From NCBI GenBank assembly GCA_949128115.1, contig OX421968.1, forward strand, positions 30,780,877-30,844,876: a stretch of DNA of 64,000 nt, in the 5' to 3' direction. Each line of letters starts with the position of its first letter. The first letter of the stretch is position 1. The notes under the pieces are model-generated. The model was given only the letters and a program-made list of their open reading frames with translations, did not search any database and was not told the origin of the DNA. Position numbers and translations under genes: made by a program. Positions 46,590-58,711 of the stretch are shown in pieces. The DNA is from Anaspis maculata (Eukaryota > Arthropoda > Insecta > Coleoptera > Scraptiidae).

Positions 46590-48080
46590 ATAGTCCAATC
46601 TCCTGGCTATCTTTTTTGTTAATATGAAATGCATAGAACATCTCATAAAATTTCTACAGGATGATGAACAGAGCAGTGCAAAATTGATGAAAGTTCAACA
46701 TACCCCCGTATTCGTAAAAAAATAATTTCAGGACCATCAACACCAAATCTATGAAGAATGATGTGTTCCCTCGAAACGGTTTTTGAATTTTCGGAATTCC
46801 AGTCAAAACAGCCAAAATGTGATTTTTTATTGTGAATACTGTTACTGTTACTGTTACTGTTACTGTATCAGATGATCATTTGAAAACTATCCACCTGCAA
46901 TAACTCCCGATTCCTAGTGAATATTTTTTAGAGCAAAAACAGGTCAATTTTTTTATCAAAGGGAACATCTAAAACATACATTGGAGAATTTCGACCTTCA
47001 GCGCCCTCGCCCCCACTCACCCCAACTTTGAAATTTCAAATGACACCACCTACCTTGTGATACATCAAATTAAAGGAAATTGAATTCTCTTTCAAAGAAC
47101 ATTTTTTCTGGAATTTTCAACCTCTTTCCAAATAAATCAGACATTTGGAGAATTTTGTGAGGAAAATGGGGGGTTTCAAAAATTTGGAAAAAATTTTATT
47201 CATGGAGGGAATTCAATTAGCTCCAACTTGATGTATCACAAAGTAGGTATTGCCATTTTAGATTTTTCAGATGAGGTGTGGGGAGCGGAAGGATGAAATT
47301 TGGGTGACATTTTTTTCACAAGAAAATTGCATTGAGAAGAATTGAGAGGTCAAGAATATTAAATTGGACATTCAGAGATTTTCAGGAAAAAGAGGGGTGG
47401 GGTTGAAAATTTTATAAATATTTTTTTCGGAAAGAGATAGACAAACAGATAGACAGATCTTATTGACAGAGTCCCATTCAGAGAACCAACATTTCAAGAA
47501 ATGATACCAACATGCCTATGTTTTGAAATTTGAAGTAAAGGCAAAAAATTCCAAAATGGCGGAAATGTGGTCAATCCAATTCTGATAACGTAGTCCCATG
47601 TGACTAAAGAGAGTAAAAAATATCCCTTTTTCAATGCTGAAAACCCGAATTTTAGGAGAAGTACCAAAAAGTCCGCTGCCAATTGGACTTTTCTTCACCC
47701 CTACACTGGACAACAGAGACGTGTTGCGAATCAAATTGCTCAGAATTGTTCAGTGAACAAGCCTACCAAGTGGCGTCATCTTGATATGAAAAGTTCTAAT
47801 GTTTTTGCGTTGCTACAGGAATAACATTTAGTATTCACAGTAAAAAAACATTTTTGCTGTCTCGACTGGAATCCCAAAAATTCAAAAACCGTTTCGAGGG
47901 AACACATCATTCTTCATAAATTTGGTGTTGAAACTCCCGAAATTTTTTTTTTAACGAAAACGGGGGTATGTTGAACTTTTATCAATTTTGCACTGCTCTG
48001 TTCATCACCCTGTAGAAATTTTATGAGAGGGTCTATGGATTTCATATTGAAAAGAAAGATGGCCAAAAGATTGGGCCAAA
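46590..48080. mobile_element. Inverted-repeat element nested in the hAT copy
   Basis: Arms of about 250 bp (46590-46845, 47830-48080) share CCAATCTYYTGGCYATC, AATATGAAATSCATAGA, TTTTGCACTGCTCTGTTCAT and CCCTCGAAACGGTTTTTGAA in inverse order. A (TTACTG)n run lies at 46843-46866. The middle includes a copy of part of the 42681 element. No coding frame. Confidence 0.75.
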
Positions 48081-48369
48081 CAATCAACAGTGGTCAAACA
48101 ATTTTGACCACTGCGGATCTGTTCGTGACATTAGTTTTTTGCTGTCATTATAATTTTTCGACGGATGACAAATTTTTCTGACATTTTTTGAAATTTTTAT
48201 TTTCGTTCACAGCAATAAAAACCACGTGTTTTTCCCCGTAAGGTAACATATTTTTTTGTTCCCTCATTACTCAGATAAATTCTGCAACTAAATTAGAATG
48301 AGTAATAATTCATTATTGAAAAAGGAAAAAAAAAACGTTTTTCCTCAAATATAATGCAAACTAGAAAAT

Positions 48370-48849
48370 TTATCTCAGATGTTCAAATTGTCTGCCTCCA
48401 AAATCGCAACGAAGGCGTTTTTGAAAGCCCCTTGCAGAATGTGAAGAAAAATCTGCAGGTATTCTTCCGCATACCTCAGCCGCTGTTAGTTTTGGGGCTG
48501 TGCCTATACTCGCTCTTTCAAGTATCCCCACAAGAAAAAGTCAAATGGGAACAGGTCAGGTCACTCAATTTCCCCTTTTCGAATGATCCATCTTTGTGGA
48601 ATGCCTGGAATGCATCTAGGAACTCCCGCGCGGCCAGCGTAAAGTGCAGTGACCGTCTTGCTGGAACCAAGGCTGAATTCGTCCTTCCGGAGAAAAAATG
48701 AAACTGATGGCTGGAACAATGAAATTTTGTAAAAGCTCTAAATAGCTATTCCCGTTCAAATTCCCGTCAATAAAGAACGGTCCAATGATTTGCTGTCCCA
48801 CAATAACAGTCGGCATTTTGAGATCTTTCACCCCCCCCCCCCCAAGCAA
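48370..48849 (-). pseudogene. Tc1/mariner (IS630-type) transposase C-terminal remnant
   Basis: The frame from 48849 down to 48616 shows IIGPFFIDGNLNGNSYLELL and WFQQDG (second catalytic Asp), followed by a degraded region. In other frames DFFLWGYLKERV (third acidic position and hallmark) appears near 48520 and GGRQFEHLR just before a stop at 48370-48372. Order and spacing fit the catalytic half of insect mariner-like transposases. At least two frameshifts and the missing N-terminal DNA-binding half make it dead. It lies just inside the right end of the hAT element. Confidence 0.8.
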
Positions 48850-49742
48850 ATCGGTTGTGGTCCGGCCCTGGAGGTAACTGTTTCTTGAATATTTTCCAAC
48901 ATAATTTGTTGGAATTTTTTGGTTGAAAATGTAAAATCAGCTTGGGTTTTTCGAAACCGGACTTGAATGATGGATGGAGCTTAAAATGAAGCTTCAATTG
49001 ACGATTTTCACAATAAGATGATTTTTGGAATAAAATTTGGGGCTTTCCTTGAAAATTCAAATTTTCCTGCCAAAATTTTCAATTTATTTTCAATCTTTTT
49101 CTCTAATTCCAACGTCTCACCCCAAGGGACGCACGCACGTTTCGAACAAAAATTTCCATAGGTTCTTGGATACTAGTCGGGAAAGTTTTGAGGTGACAAC
49201 CGATTTTTCTTGGTGAAATTCGAACCCTTCTTCATTTTAATGTTTTTTTTTAATGAACCAATTTTGAAATGAAAATTTGTAACACATAACTCCTGATGCG
49301 ATGGCGTGTGTCTGCAGCCGCGCCTAAGAAAATCATGGATCCGTTGCTTGATTCTGTGAACTATTATCTGTGATATTACACAAGTGATACCTATGGGTAC
49401 ACCATCTGTGGGGTACACTAAAACTATATAGCTGGCTTGTCGATTTCCAACGAACGGTATTACGACGGGTTGCCGTATCATTTACTTAAGGACTGAAATA
49501 TAGTCGAAACAGTAATATTTTGGCCAAATGATCAATTGATCAATGTAATTTAGGTTTCACGCTGAGTAATCAATGAAAAGGTAGTATACTTGCGATTTAA
49601 CGTACCTATTTTTCATAGTAAGTCTACTAGCATGGACCAGAGAAAAATCCGTGTAATCTCGGTTTGGCTTAAACCGCTGTTAATTTTATTACTGTGATGT
49701 TATTATCTCCGGATTCTTCGGCACTGATTATTATCTGTTATG

Positions 49743-50040
49743 GTATGTATTTGTATTTGTATTTGTATTTATTTGTACGTTTCATTATAATTGTACACGT
49801 CATAGAAAAAAAATAAGAATAAAAATTATAACAATAGTGACAATTAACACTAGCATAGCCACCAATGAACAATAACGTCGTACATAGTTACACAAGCATG
49901 TTACAACACATCACACATCTTAAAATTGTAGTTCAAGTACTCATCCCAGCTGTAGAAGGCTTTTTGTATTAAAAAGTGCTTTATTCTTGCTTTGAACTGG
50001 GGAAGGGTCAAGCTCCTGACGCTCTCCGGCAGAACATTAA
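49743..50040 (-). mobile_element. 3' end of a LINE (C-terminal codons, UTR, AAATAC tail)
   Basis: On the minus strand a frame ending FNVLPESVRSLTLPQFKARI, then HFLIQKAFYSWDEYLN resembles the terminal domain of Jockey/CR1-type RT proteins. It is followed by ~150 bp of UTR and an (AAATAC)n run (49743-49775). 5'-truncated, abutting the family-X copy at 50041. Confidence 0.65.
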
Positions 50041-52453
50041 ACAAGAGATTTCAATATGGCGGCCAAGATGGCGGCAGAATTATGAAACTCAGCTTGAAAA
50101 TAGGAATGATCGTACGAGACAAGCGAAACTCTCAAGTTTCATGAAAATCTTTCCACTTATAAGAGATTTCAATATGGCGGCCAAGATGGTGGGGCAATCA
50201 TAAAATTTGGCTTGAAAATAAGAATGATCGTACTAGACAAGGGTGAGTTTCAAGTTTCATGACAATCGTTCCCATAATAAGAAATTTCAATATGGCAGCC
50301 AAGATGGCGGCCGAATTATGAAAGCCAACCTGCCTATTTGGTCCTTGAGGACAGAGGCGTATCTACGGGGGGGCAAGTGGGGCACGTGCTATGGGCGCAC
50401 TTTGATTCTGAGGGCGCAATTGAGAGGAAAAGTCCAAAACTTGGAGAAATAAAAAATTAAAAAACGGAAAAACTGAAGGAAACTCGGAAGAAAATAATCA
50501 AAAGCAAAGCTTTTCGACTTCATATAATTATTTAGGTGATGTAGGTACTTGAACTGTTGGGCATACGCAATTCGTATGAGCAGTAATTGACAAGAGAAAT
50601 GGGATGAGAAGAAAAGGCGAAGAACAAAACCAAAGCAGTCGAATTGGTCATTTTTCTCAGTTTCCAGTCGGCGTTTTTATTAGGTGGTGACCTCATCCCT
50701 GTCCCCTCTCGTCAATTCATCATTGTTTTCATTATTACTACCCACATATTAGATTAATTAGCCTTTTTTGCGCCCTTTACTACATTTACCTCGAGTTCCA
50801 CCAAACTTCTATCAACGCGATACTCCATCACTCTCATAGTAACTATGCAACTGGCTATCCCTATAAGGGTGATTGCATGTAGAGGAAGTTTATGGCAAAA
50901 TGTCGGTAGTGTCACTGTCATGTGTCAACTTTCATCCATGTCGAAGTCAACGTCAACCGGACTTACCTCACTAAATACTGTAATTTTTACGCGTTTTGTT
51001 CACACATACTGTTTTGTTCGGCGTTTGCAAGATCGAGATTGTGATTTCTAATCATTCTAGCCTCGATCCTAACCATGCCTTACACCTGTCACCTGTTATT
51101 TGCCCCAATACAATAGACCTATTAATTATTCTCACTTTCCCCTTCCACTAGTCATTTGTAAGTTAGGTATGTGCCTGTGACCATGCGCACTGCAGTAGAA
51201 GATCTCGCGCGCCACAGCATGCATAGAAAACGGAACTTTGCTGTCGCTGTCAGAATTTACGACTTCAAGGTGTTTTCTTGATTCTTGGGACGTTTTAACC
51301 TTTTTAACCATACTTTTACGTGACGGCTGACGCTCGGTTCGCTTTCAAGCGCTGTCAAAATTCTCGTTAGCGGAAGTTGTGCAATAAAATATGGCGGGTA
51401 ATTTGAAATTGTTTTGGATTCAAAAACCCCATTCTAAATTGCTTCACATAAACTTCACAGCAAGATTTTCCATTTCATTATGGTAAAAAGTAGATCAGGT
51501 ATTTCTTTTTACACACTTGCTATGTTATACATTCGTTGAAATTGTCAATTTGTACCTTGAATTGATCATTTTACAAAGTCATTCAACATGCATATTCTTA
51601 TGGGAGTTTCAACCCAGCACATGTGGTTGTCTCTCTCCCCGATCTGGGACTGCGCTCTGAATAATTAATATGGTCAATTCTCTAACAAACGTCAAAACAT
51701 AACTCGATCCTTGCGCTGCCTGCCGGTGATCAGGTGAACAAATTCCATGCAATCACCCTATTGGCTGGTGCATAGCAACTATCAGCGTGATACATTAATT
51801 CTGCTCTTAAAATTTTGGTGGAATCCGAGGTTAATGGACTGGTCGTGTGAGAATAGTACGTCTTAGGAAACTCGTATAATAATATGCAGTACTATTGTGG
51901 TTTTCGTTTGCTGTTGTGTTATCAAAATATTAAGACCATCCAATATTATGGTTATGGTATTCAGGTATTATATTTATGGTCAATCAACTTGAACTTTCGA
52001 CTTTTTTTATCTGACCCCATCTCAGGTATAGCTTAAGAAGGGGGTCCAATATGTTGTTGGCCCACCCAAATTCTGGGAAAAACTCACCTGCGGCGCATTT
52101 CCCAGGGGACTACACGCTAGCTCCAATACATTTCTAATTCAGGGGCGCAATAGTTATGTTTTGCCCTAGGCGCAATTTGCCCTTGATACGCCACTGCTTG
52201 AGGACCTAAGCTATCCACCGGATAAAGTTCATCTTCAACGGCTGTAGCTTTATTTCCCGAGGAGAAGTTCAACTTCATCGAAGTGCACAGGAGATCTCTG
52301 TTTTTTGAGAATAATGATAACGATGTATGGATAACAAAAATAGTGACCATTGGCCACCCTTGGAGACATCAGCTATTAATCGGAAAAAAGTTCCAAGACT
52401 CTTGTTTCAATTCTCGAGAAGGAGTACAGCGTCTTAATTTCTGCACGGACTCG

Positions 52454-52496
<43 letters not shown>

Positions 52497-53635
52497 CGGC
52501 CACATAAGCGTCATTCTGTTACTTATATAAAAAAATGTGCTCCAACTTATTTCGACCTCCTGAACACGAATATCGGGTTCACTTTTGAATTGGATCATTT
52601 CTTTTTTATCGAAAAACCGAAAAAATGGTAGCCTTGTCACATGATTTTTAGTGATACCTACCTACTTTTTTTTTGTTATTGAGCGAACATGTTTCGTAAT
52701 TTGAGTGCCATTATCCTTCAGGTACCTAGTATTGGCTATTTCAAAATGTTCAATTACTATTTCGGCACGTCTGATTTTAAATTTGTAGGGTCGTGTAATA
52801 TGCGCCGAGCCGTGGCTTTTCGGCCGTTTTCAAAAATCGATAATAATTGACCTAACGGTCGGATCGAAGTGGGGTTTTTGTCAAAAGAAAGTTCAAATTG
52901 TTCTCTAAATATAATGCCGTACATGCAGTGATGTATTTCATTAAGAAATTGTAGTTGCCTGCATATCGCAACTTTCTACATCTTACCGCGAATGCCAGCA
53001 CTTGATCGGCGAAGCCGCCCTACACCAAAATGTTATTTTTGTAATTGTCCATGATTATTTCGGCAAAATTTTTCTTGATTCGCGTACCAAGGCCATGAGC
53101 TACCCATTCGAGTTGAAATATTTTCTGTATTGAATTTCGTTTTGTTCGGAGGAAAGGATATCAAGCACCAGCAAGCAACGAATAAATCATTTGCGGCCGA
53201 GCCGTAGTTTCGGAGTCATGTTCAAAAATTAATAACTACTAATCGGCACCTCGCACCGATGTGAAATTTTCATTAAAATAAAGTTCAAATCATCCTCTAA
53301 ATATAACTCCGCATATGTATTATGGTAAAATGATAAGATCGGGTACTTCCTCGCATGTGATAACTTTCGAGATCAGGCCGGCTTCTGAAATGCAGCATTC
53401 AACGGCGATGCCGCGTCACACTAAATTGTTATTATTGTCATTGTTTATTATTATTTCGTCAAGATTTTTCTTGGTTCGGGATACAAGGTCATGAGCTACC
53501 CAATGGAGTAAAAAATTTTCGCAAAAACCTTTTCGTCTAGGACTAGATGCTGTGACGGACGGACGGACGGACGGACGGACGGACGGACGGACAAAGCGAG
53601 GACAAAAGCGCCTTCCCGTTTGGAGAAGTGCGCTA
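50041..53635 (-). mobile_element. Family-X element (copy 2), interrupted by a hAT element
   Basis: Nearly identical to 3083-4812, including the 119-bp tandem units (50045-50330), an (ACAG)n run (52455-52492), a (GGAC)n run (53555-53592) and the end AAGTGCGCTA. The left end is missing. The copy at 3385-3400 reads TTGGTCCTTGAGAACCTAAG; here a 1.8 kb element separates the two halves. No coding frame. Confidence 0.75.
50352..52196. mobile_element. hAT-superfamily element, non-autonomous, with 8-bp duplication CTTGAGGA
   Basis: CTTGAGGA at 50344-50351 and 52197-52204. Termini CAGAGGCGTATCTACG and (inverse) CAGTGGCGTATCAAGG. The undisturbed site is visible in the family-X copy near 3395. 1,845 bp without a transposase frame. 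Confidence 0.88.
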
Positions 53636-54330
53636 AAAAACTGATGCCGAGGCAATTTATGCCCTGACGAGACCGCTCAATCCTGTGATAGGAAACGGCT
53701 ATCTTTTGTCGATTTCTAGTGGTATATCCGTGATACGAAGCATTTGTCCTGAAACTACTATGTACAGTATTGCTAGGGTTTTCCGCAATATTTTTGGAAA
53801 CTGTTTGACCTTTGACCTGTGAAAATGCATTAATTGTATGCCTTTGGGAGCACCAATAGACTTTACTTACTTTCCTACTTACTTACTAACTAAATTCTTT
53901 GGTCGAACCCGTGTTAAAGTTGTTATTCCTTCGTCCTCCTGGTCTAACCGAAGTATTGGAAGCGGAGTTTTATGGTGCCGTTCGATTAGCATTTATCGAT
54001 GAGACGCTTGATTTAAACGCGAAGTTGAGCGGTTTAATCCGAACATTCGAAGCTAATTTTTGCTTTTCCCAATTTTGCTAGTCCACTACTTTTGCAATTT
54101 GCATCGCATTGTCAAGTACCTACCTTGCGTATTCAAATGCAATTTCGGATGCGCTTGTAATCAATCGACCAACGAAGTTTTCTTGTTATGGAATTCACTC
54201 CATCCAGGATGATCTACCTAGCTAGGCAACATTCAGGTGTTATTTAGGAGAAAGATTTAGGCTGGCGATAAAAGTGGCGCCTGTTGATGTGCGATGACCA
54301 TGTCAGTTTGTCGAGATACATTATCCAAAA

Positions 54331-55448
54331 GTTCAGCTTCAAGTGTAGCCACCAGTTTTTCATAAAATGAGGTGCGTACAGGCGTGCTCCCCTTATCATG
54401 GGATTTGATTATAATCATCATCTCTCGGGTGCAGCATTTCGACCACTTTTATCCAAAGAACTTTATCCTCGATTTTGTGAAACGGGAATGTATGCCAAAA
54501 AAGTACCTCCCAAACTTTTCTAGCTGACCTAGAATTATTACAACAAAACAAACACTGCAAGGCCAAGAGACAACAATTTTGAACTTGGGGCTGAATGCTG
54601 AGTTCAGTCGACGTCATGTTGATACTTGACATCACTGTAATTTTCAAACTTACACCTGTTCGCGCATTGCTGAAACTACCAATCAGGAGCTATTATCACA
54701 TAATACAACTAAAACTAAAAGGTTCTATTGTGTATGGTATGCAATCCGCAACACACGAGCCATTCGGGCTTGACCTTGACTTTGAGCTTGTTCGAGGAAT
54801 AAACCGGATTGAAGTTCTTTGGGACCGCGATAAATTTGAGATTAAAGCAACTGAATTTTAGTAGGTAATGATGCTTTCAAAAATGTTTTCACTCAGTAGA
54901 TAACAATTTTACAACCCATTATTCCAATCCAAGTTCCAGCAGAGATGCTCCTCTCTTATTCTGTGACAGCGAACGCTCCTCTTATCTCATGCTGTTACTA
55001 ATATTAGCAACAAACATGACCTGACAATCATCTAGAAGGTTTGAGGTTTGTCACTTTATTTTGTTTAGTATATTGGAGGCTGCTCGTGACGTCACAAGGC
55101 TTCATTTTTCCAGCTTTTACTCCATCTTGCTACTATAACCTTCTTGGGTGCAAGTGAACGCAACCGAATAGAGTTTACCCACAAACGAATTTCGTCAAAC
55201 ACCATTTTCATGTCTCGATCCCTCTTAAATGTATGACTAACTGGAGTAGATGACTGAAGTGCGAGGAACTACATTTTTGGGTAGCTGCTTACGTACCTTA
55301 CTTAAGGTTTTGCTAACACCGCAACGGAGCGTTTATGAAATGTCTTTTTTTACAGAATCGCACTACTGATCCGTCTTTCGTGTGGGTGAATAGTAGCTCC
55401 CCCTTAATATAGCCTTAGTCAAAGTAGGTAATCAACAGAAATTAATCA
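54331..55448. other. Intergenic, no gene recognised
   Basis: The plus frame 54595-54861 has no known domain. Nothing else seen. Confidence 0.45.
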
Positions 55449-55622
55449 ATGCAGTACTTATGCAGTACCATGCAGTACTATGCAGTACTTACGCAGTACC
55501 ATGCAGTACTATGCAGTACGTATGCAGTACGTGTGCATTACTTGCATCACTATGCAGTACATGTGCATTACTATGCAGTACTCAGCATTACATGTGCAGT
55601 ACTACGCAGTACATGGCATTAC
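55449..55622. repeat. Minisatellite based on TATGCAGTAC
   Basis: About 15 imperfect 10-12 bp units (ATGCAGTACT, ATGCAGTACC, ATGTGCATTACT). All three plus frames are open through it, so the overlapping short frames are artefacts. Confidence 0.9.
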
Positions 55623-55677
55623 ATCAAGTTTGTGCAATACTTGTACAAAAAATTGGGTAGTGAGATACCCCTCGGGT

Positions 55678-55820
55678 TGAACACATAAATCACCTTGTAT
55701 ATCGGAAACGGGGGACGTCAGGAAAATTTCGAAGACAGATTCTGATTTGCCTCGAGAAAGTAAATCTACCCTTGAACTATGTCGGTTACTTCCAAGGTTA
55801 CTTCGTAGGACACCCTGTAT
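55678..55820. mobile_element. Solo end of the ACAGGGTGTCC element
   Basis: TTGAACACATAAATCACCTT through GTCGGTTACTTC to GGACACCCTGTA matches 36779-36913 closely, with a short internal duplication of the GTTACTTC word. The other end is absent. Confidence 0.65.
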
Positions 55821-57107
55821 TTCCAAGTTGATAATAATTGTTGGCGTGTATTTATTATATAGTACCACGCAGTAATAAACAGTGTGTGTTATAAAACGAT
55901 CGTCTCAATTATATTCGAACCCGTACGCGAAATACGTAACAATATTCAACTAAGCTGACGAAGTTGAAACCCACAACATTGAATAACTGAAGAAGAACTG
56001 AACCGATTTCATTTTACATCGGCAATGATATTTCACTTGCGCGATTTATTCACCTCTATCTTATTATCGATGTTCAAATTTAGGCGATCGGCTTCGATTG
56101 TGTTGTGTTACACGCTCGAATCCTTTGATTATAAGCAATCGATTCATTAAAAGCTGCCTTGTTCCTCTAAAAGCTGCATCAGTCGGGTGCTTCTACATTA
56201 TTCAGCAACTTTCTAATTTAATACACATTACCCCTTGCATCGTGTGATCGAAGTCATTAGGAGGGAACAATTTGTAGCGCCGCTTCCTAGGTATTTGGCC
56301 CATCCACCTGTGTTTGCGTTTTGTTCGCTACGTAGCTGTTCTAATTTGTGGGATTCAATTTTTACGCATTATTCATATGTTGTTTGACTACAGTTGTTCT
56401 TTTTTTTAACGGCGGCGGACGAACTCTCCCTAGATATAAGTAAATTCGCAAATAACGAACTTCCTTAATGGGCAAGAGATACATGGATTTATCTGTACAT
56501 ATACTGTACATATACTTTCATACATATCCACCTTTATTTGTTTTAGTGAATGTCGTGGGAATTCCGCATGTAAACCTAAATTAACGCAAATTAGGCTCGT
56601 ACGTACCGCATTCTAAACAGCTTCCGTTTGAATAGCTTTCTTTGTACTTACTTAAGAGTAAATAATGTTATTCCAGTTATTATTACACAAAACAATTAAG
56701 GGAATCACTATTGCAGCGTGTTGGTAAAGCCATCAAACTATTTATTTGTCGGGTACCTATGCACGGAAAATGGGGTAGTTATGTTTTAAGCTGATACGTC
56801 ATATCGTTTGCCCTTTTGAAATTTGATGTATCTACCTAACTTTAAATCACTACGAGGATTACTACGACCACTCTGAATTATGTTAAAGTGTTTGCTGGCA
56901 TCAGAGAGTTAGAGCAAGGCTTGATACGCATATCGTACGAGTGGTATTGACTTATTCACATCCAGTTCCACCAGCGAATTTAATTATTGTTAGCTAATTG
57001 AGACATTTTCTCTGATGGATTCTAGGTCAGTGCCTGGTTGAATGACCACGGAAAATGCATACAAGCTGTTGTGGTCCAAACATTTTTCCATAATCTTTCC
57101 TGAATAT
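55821..57107. other. Intergenic, no gene recognised
   Basis: The segment TTGTTGGCGTGTATTT near 55840 recurs near 32176, so a small dispersed repeat is present. No gene. Confidence 0.45.
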
Positions 57108-58214
57108 ATTTATTTATTGAAGAAATTCAACATCCTACCACCAATTGTGGTCTGTATAACAAGGAATAATTAACAATAATAATATTAAAGACTTGAAAAG
57201 TATAAGTAACGAAGGTGAATATTTAAATACTCGGGGTATAATAGTAGGGTGTAGATCGACCTTAAAAGTTTTATCTTGCATAGTTGGTGTATAAATAGTT
57301 TTTAAAAATTAAAACGGAATATTTCAAGGTTTCTTAAACAATTTGTCTGATTAAATTTTTTTGAATACAGAATTTTTTTATAAAGTCAATGAAAAATTTT
57401 GAGATGGCTCCGCGAGCTCCTATAAAAAGTCCAATAGTGTCGATGTTACTGATTTTGTATTTGTCTTTGAGAAACGTTTTTGTCGGTTCGTATTTTTTTT
57501 TTCTCAATGTCGACGTTCGTTTGGTTGGTCTCTGTTAATTTCAAAACGTATTGTCGGGTCAATAATGTAGCCAATGTCATTTTGTCGGTCTAAAGCTATG
57601 ATGTATACTCGTCTGTTGCTGTCGTTGTCACCAGTACATGTCACTTCCTCATATATTTCTAAATTTTTTGGTGAAGATTTTGCAATCAGACTACGTATTT
57701 GATTGTGTCTAGTGATTCTTAACAGGCCGCCATATGGACAGGATCCCAAGACATGAGGCAATGTTTCTGTCTCAGCGCAGTGTCTGCACTGGTAGCCGTC
57801 TTGGGACCGTCCTGGAATTCCTCGAACGTTTGACACGTGGCCGACCATTTTGATGGCTTCTTTCCATTCAGTGGTGGATAGGCCGTCTGGTGATCTGATC
57901 CAGAAGTTGGCTGGGGTATACTCACCGAACAATTCAATGCCGCGGCCTTTTTGTTTAAGTTCTTTCCATTTGTCAAATTGATCTTGGCGAAGGAGTTCCC
58001 TTATTCGCTTACCAATCAAATTCCAGATGTCGGTTTCTTTGAGGATAGATTTAGTTTTTGAACACAATTTGGCTTCTACTAGACCTCTGAAGTGTTCAAC
58101 AAATTGGTTCTTTTTCTCATGTAATTTCTTACAGATATTAAAATTTTGGATGAAGGCTAGTAGTATAGCTATGGCAATTCCAGCGCACTTCAAGGTCATC
58201 TGCAGTAGCGCCAC
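57108..58214 (-). pseudogene. RLE-type (R2/R4-like) non-LTR retrotransposon, C-terminal remnant
   Basis: A 236-codon frame (58214-57504) carries the CCHC knuckle C143-x2-C146-x7-H154-x4-C159 and then the restriction-like endonuclease region EIYEEV...SNRRVYIIALDR...GYIIDPTIRFE. In this family the position of Y204 is normally Asp (RRVDI), so a catalytic residue appears lost. Beyond the frame stop, a shifted frame across an A10 run continues with YEPTKTFLKDKY and IGLFIGARGAISKFF to a stop at 57334. A 3' UTR ends in AATAAATAAATATA near 57108. The RT domain is missing (5' truncation). Upstream residues 1-50 may be unrelated flank. Confidence 0.82.
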
Positions 58215-58236
58215 CTAGCGGCGCGCAGAGGAGCTA

Positions 58237-58420
58237 ACATTACCGACATTTACAGAAACCTGCACTACCGGCATTTACAGGAATCTATCTATATTTACAG
58301 GAACCTGTATTACCGGCATTTACAGGAATCTATCGATGGAATCTGCATTACCGGCATTTACAGGAATCTACCGATATTTACAGGAATCCGTATTACTGGC
58401 GTTTACAGTAATCTATTGAT
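58237..58420. repeat. Minisatellite based on ATTACCGGCATTTACAGGAA
   Basis: About seven imperfect units of a CATTACCGGCATTTACAGGA core with variable CTATCGATATT-type linkers. Non-coding. Confidence 0.85.
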
Positions 58421-58711
58421 AGTGGCAGTAACGCAATCTCCCGGTACAACTGCGAAGCTTCATTTAACATAGATACAAACCTATATTACCAACATCTGTT
58501 AGCACAGATACGAACCCGCATTACCATTGAATCTGGGGATTAATTGCTAGGTGTACATCTGGTTGCATAGTTCCCCTCCTCCTCTCAAATTCAGCATAAT
58601 CAGGGGTGTAATCAGGATGGTGAGGGAAAAAAGACAAAATGTAAACAATTACTGCTTTATTGGCGTATATAGGCATACATGTAAGAAAATTATTATAATT
58701 TTTTCATATAG
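58421..58711. other. Flank between minisatellite and satellite, nothing recognised
   Basis: No coding or RNA signal. Confidence 0.4.

Larger units (their letters stand above)
45953..48870. mobile_element. hAT-superfamily element, non-autonomous, with 8-bp duplication GAGGTAAC
   Basis: GAGGTAAC occurs at 45945-45952 and 48871-48878. The left arm of the giant repeat has the corresponding uninterrupted sequence near 44115. Termini CAGGGCTGGTCCG and CGGACCA-type (inverse CAGGGCCGGACCAC) match the usual hAT ends. 2,918 bp. It contains a hAT MITE (46218-46384), an inverted-repeat element (46590-48080) and a mariner-type transposase remnant (48370-48849). No hAT transposase frame is left. Confidence 0.88.
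37705..54330. repeat. Giant interrupted inverted repeat (about 16.6 kb)
   Basis: The left arm (37705-38204, 42334-42680, 43603-44505) mirrors the right arm (45590-45952, 48871-49742, 53762-54330). Examples: GACAAACTGACATGGTCATCG against its complement near 54290; GGAGGACTAAGGAATAACAAC against 53920; CACAGGTCAAA near 42352 against 53810; GGTTGTCACCTCAAAACATT (43800) against 49190; CGTGGGGCTCATCGCATGTC (44320) against 45725. The spacer is about 1.1 kb (44506-45590). The interruptions are later insertions listed separately. Identity in long stretches looks to be about 90% or more by eye. Confidence 0.82.

Noticed and set aside
54595..54861. 88-codon plus frame
   Set aside because: No domain, no repeat conservation and no splice signals.
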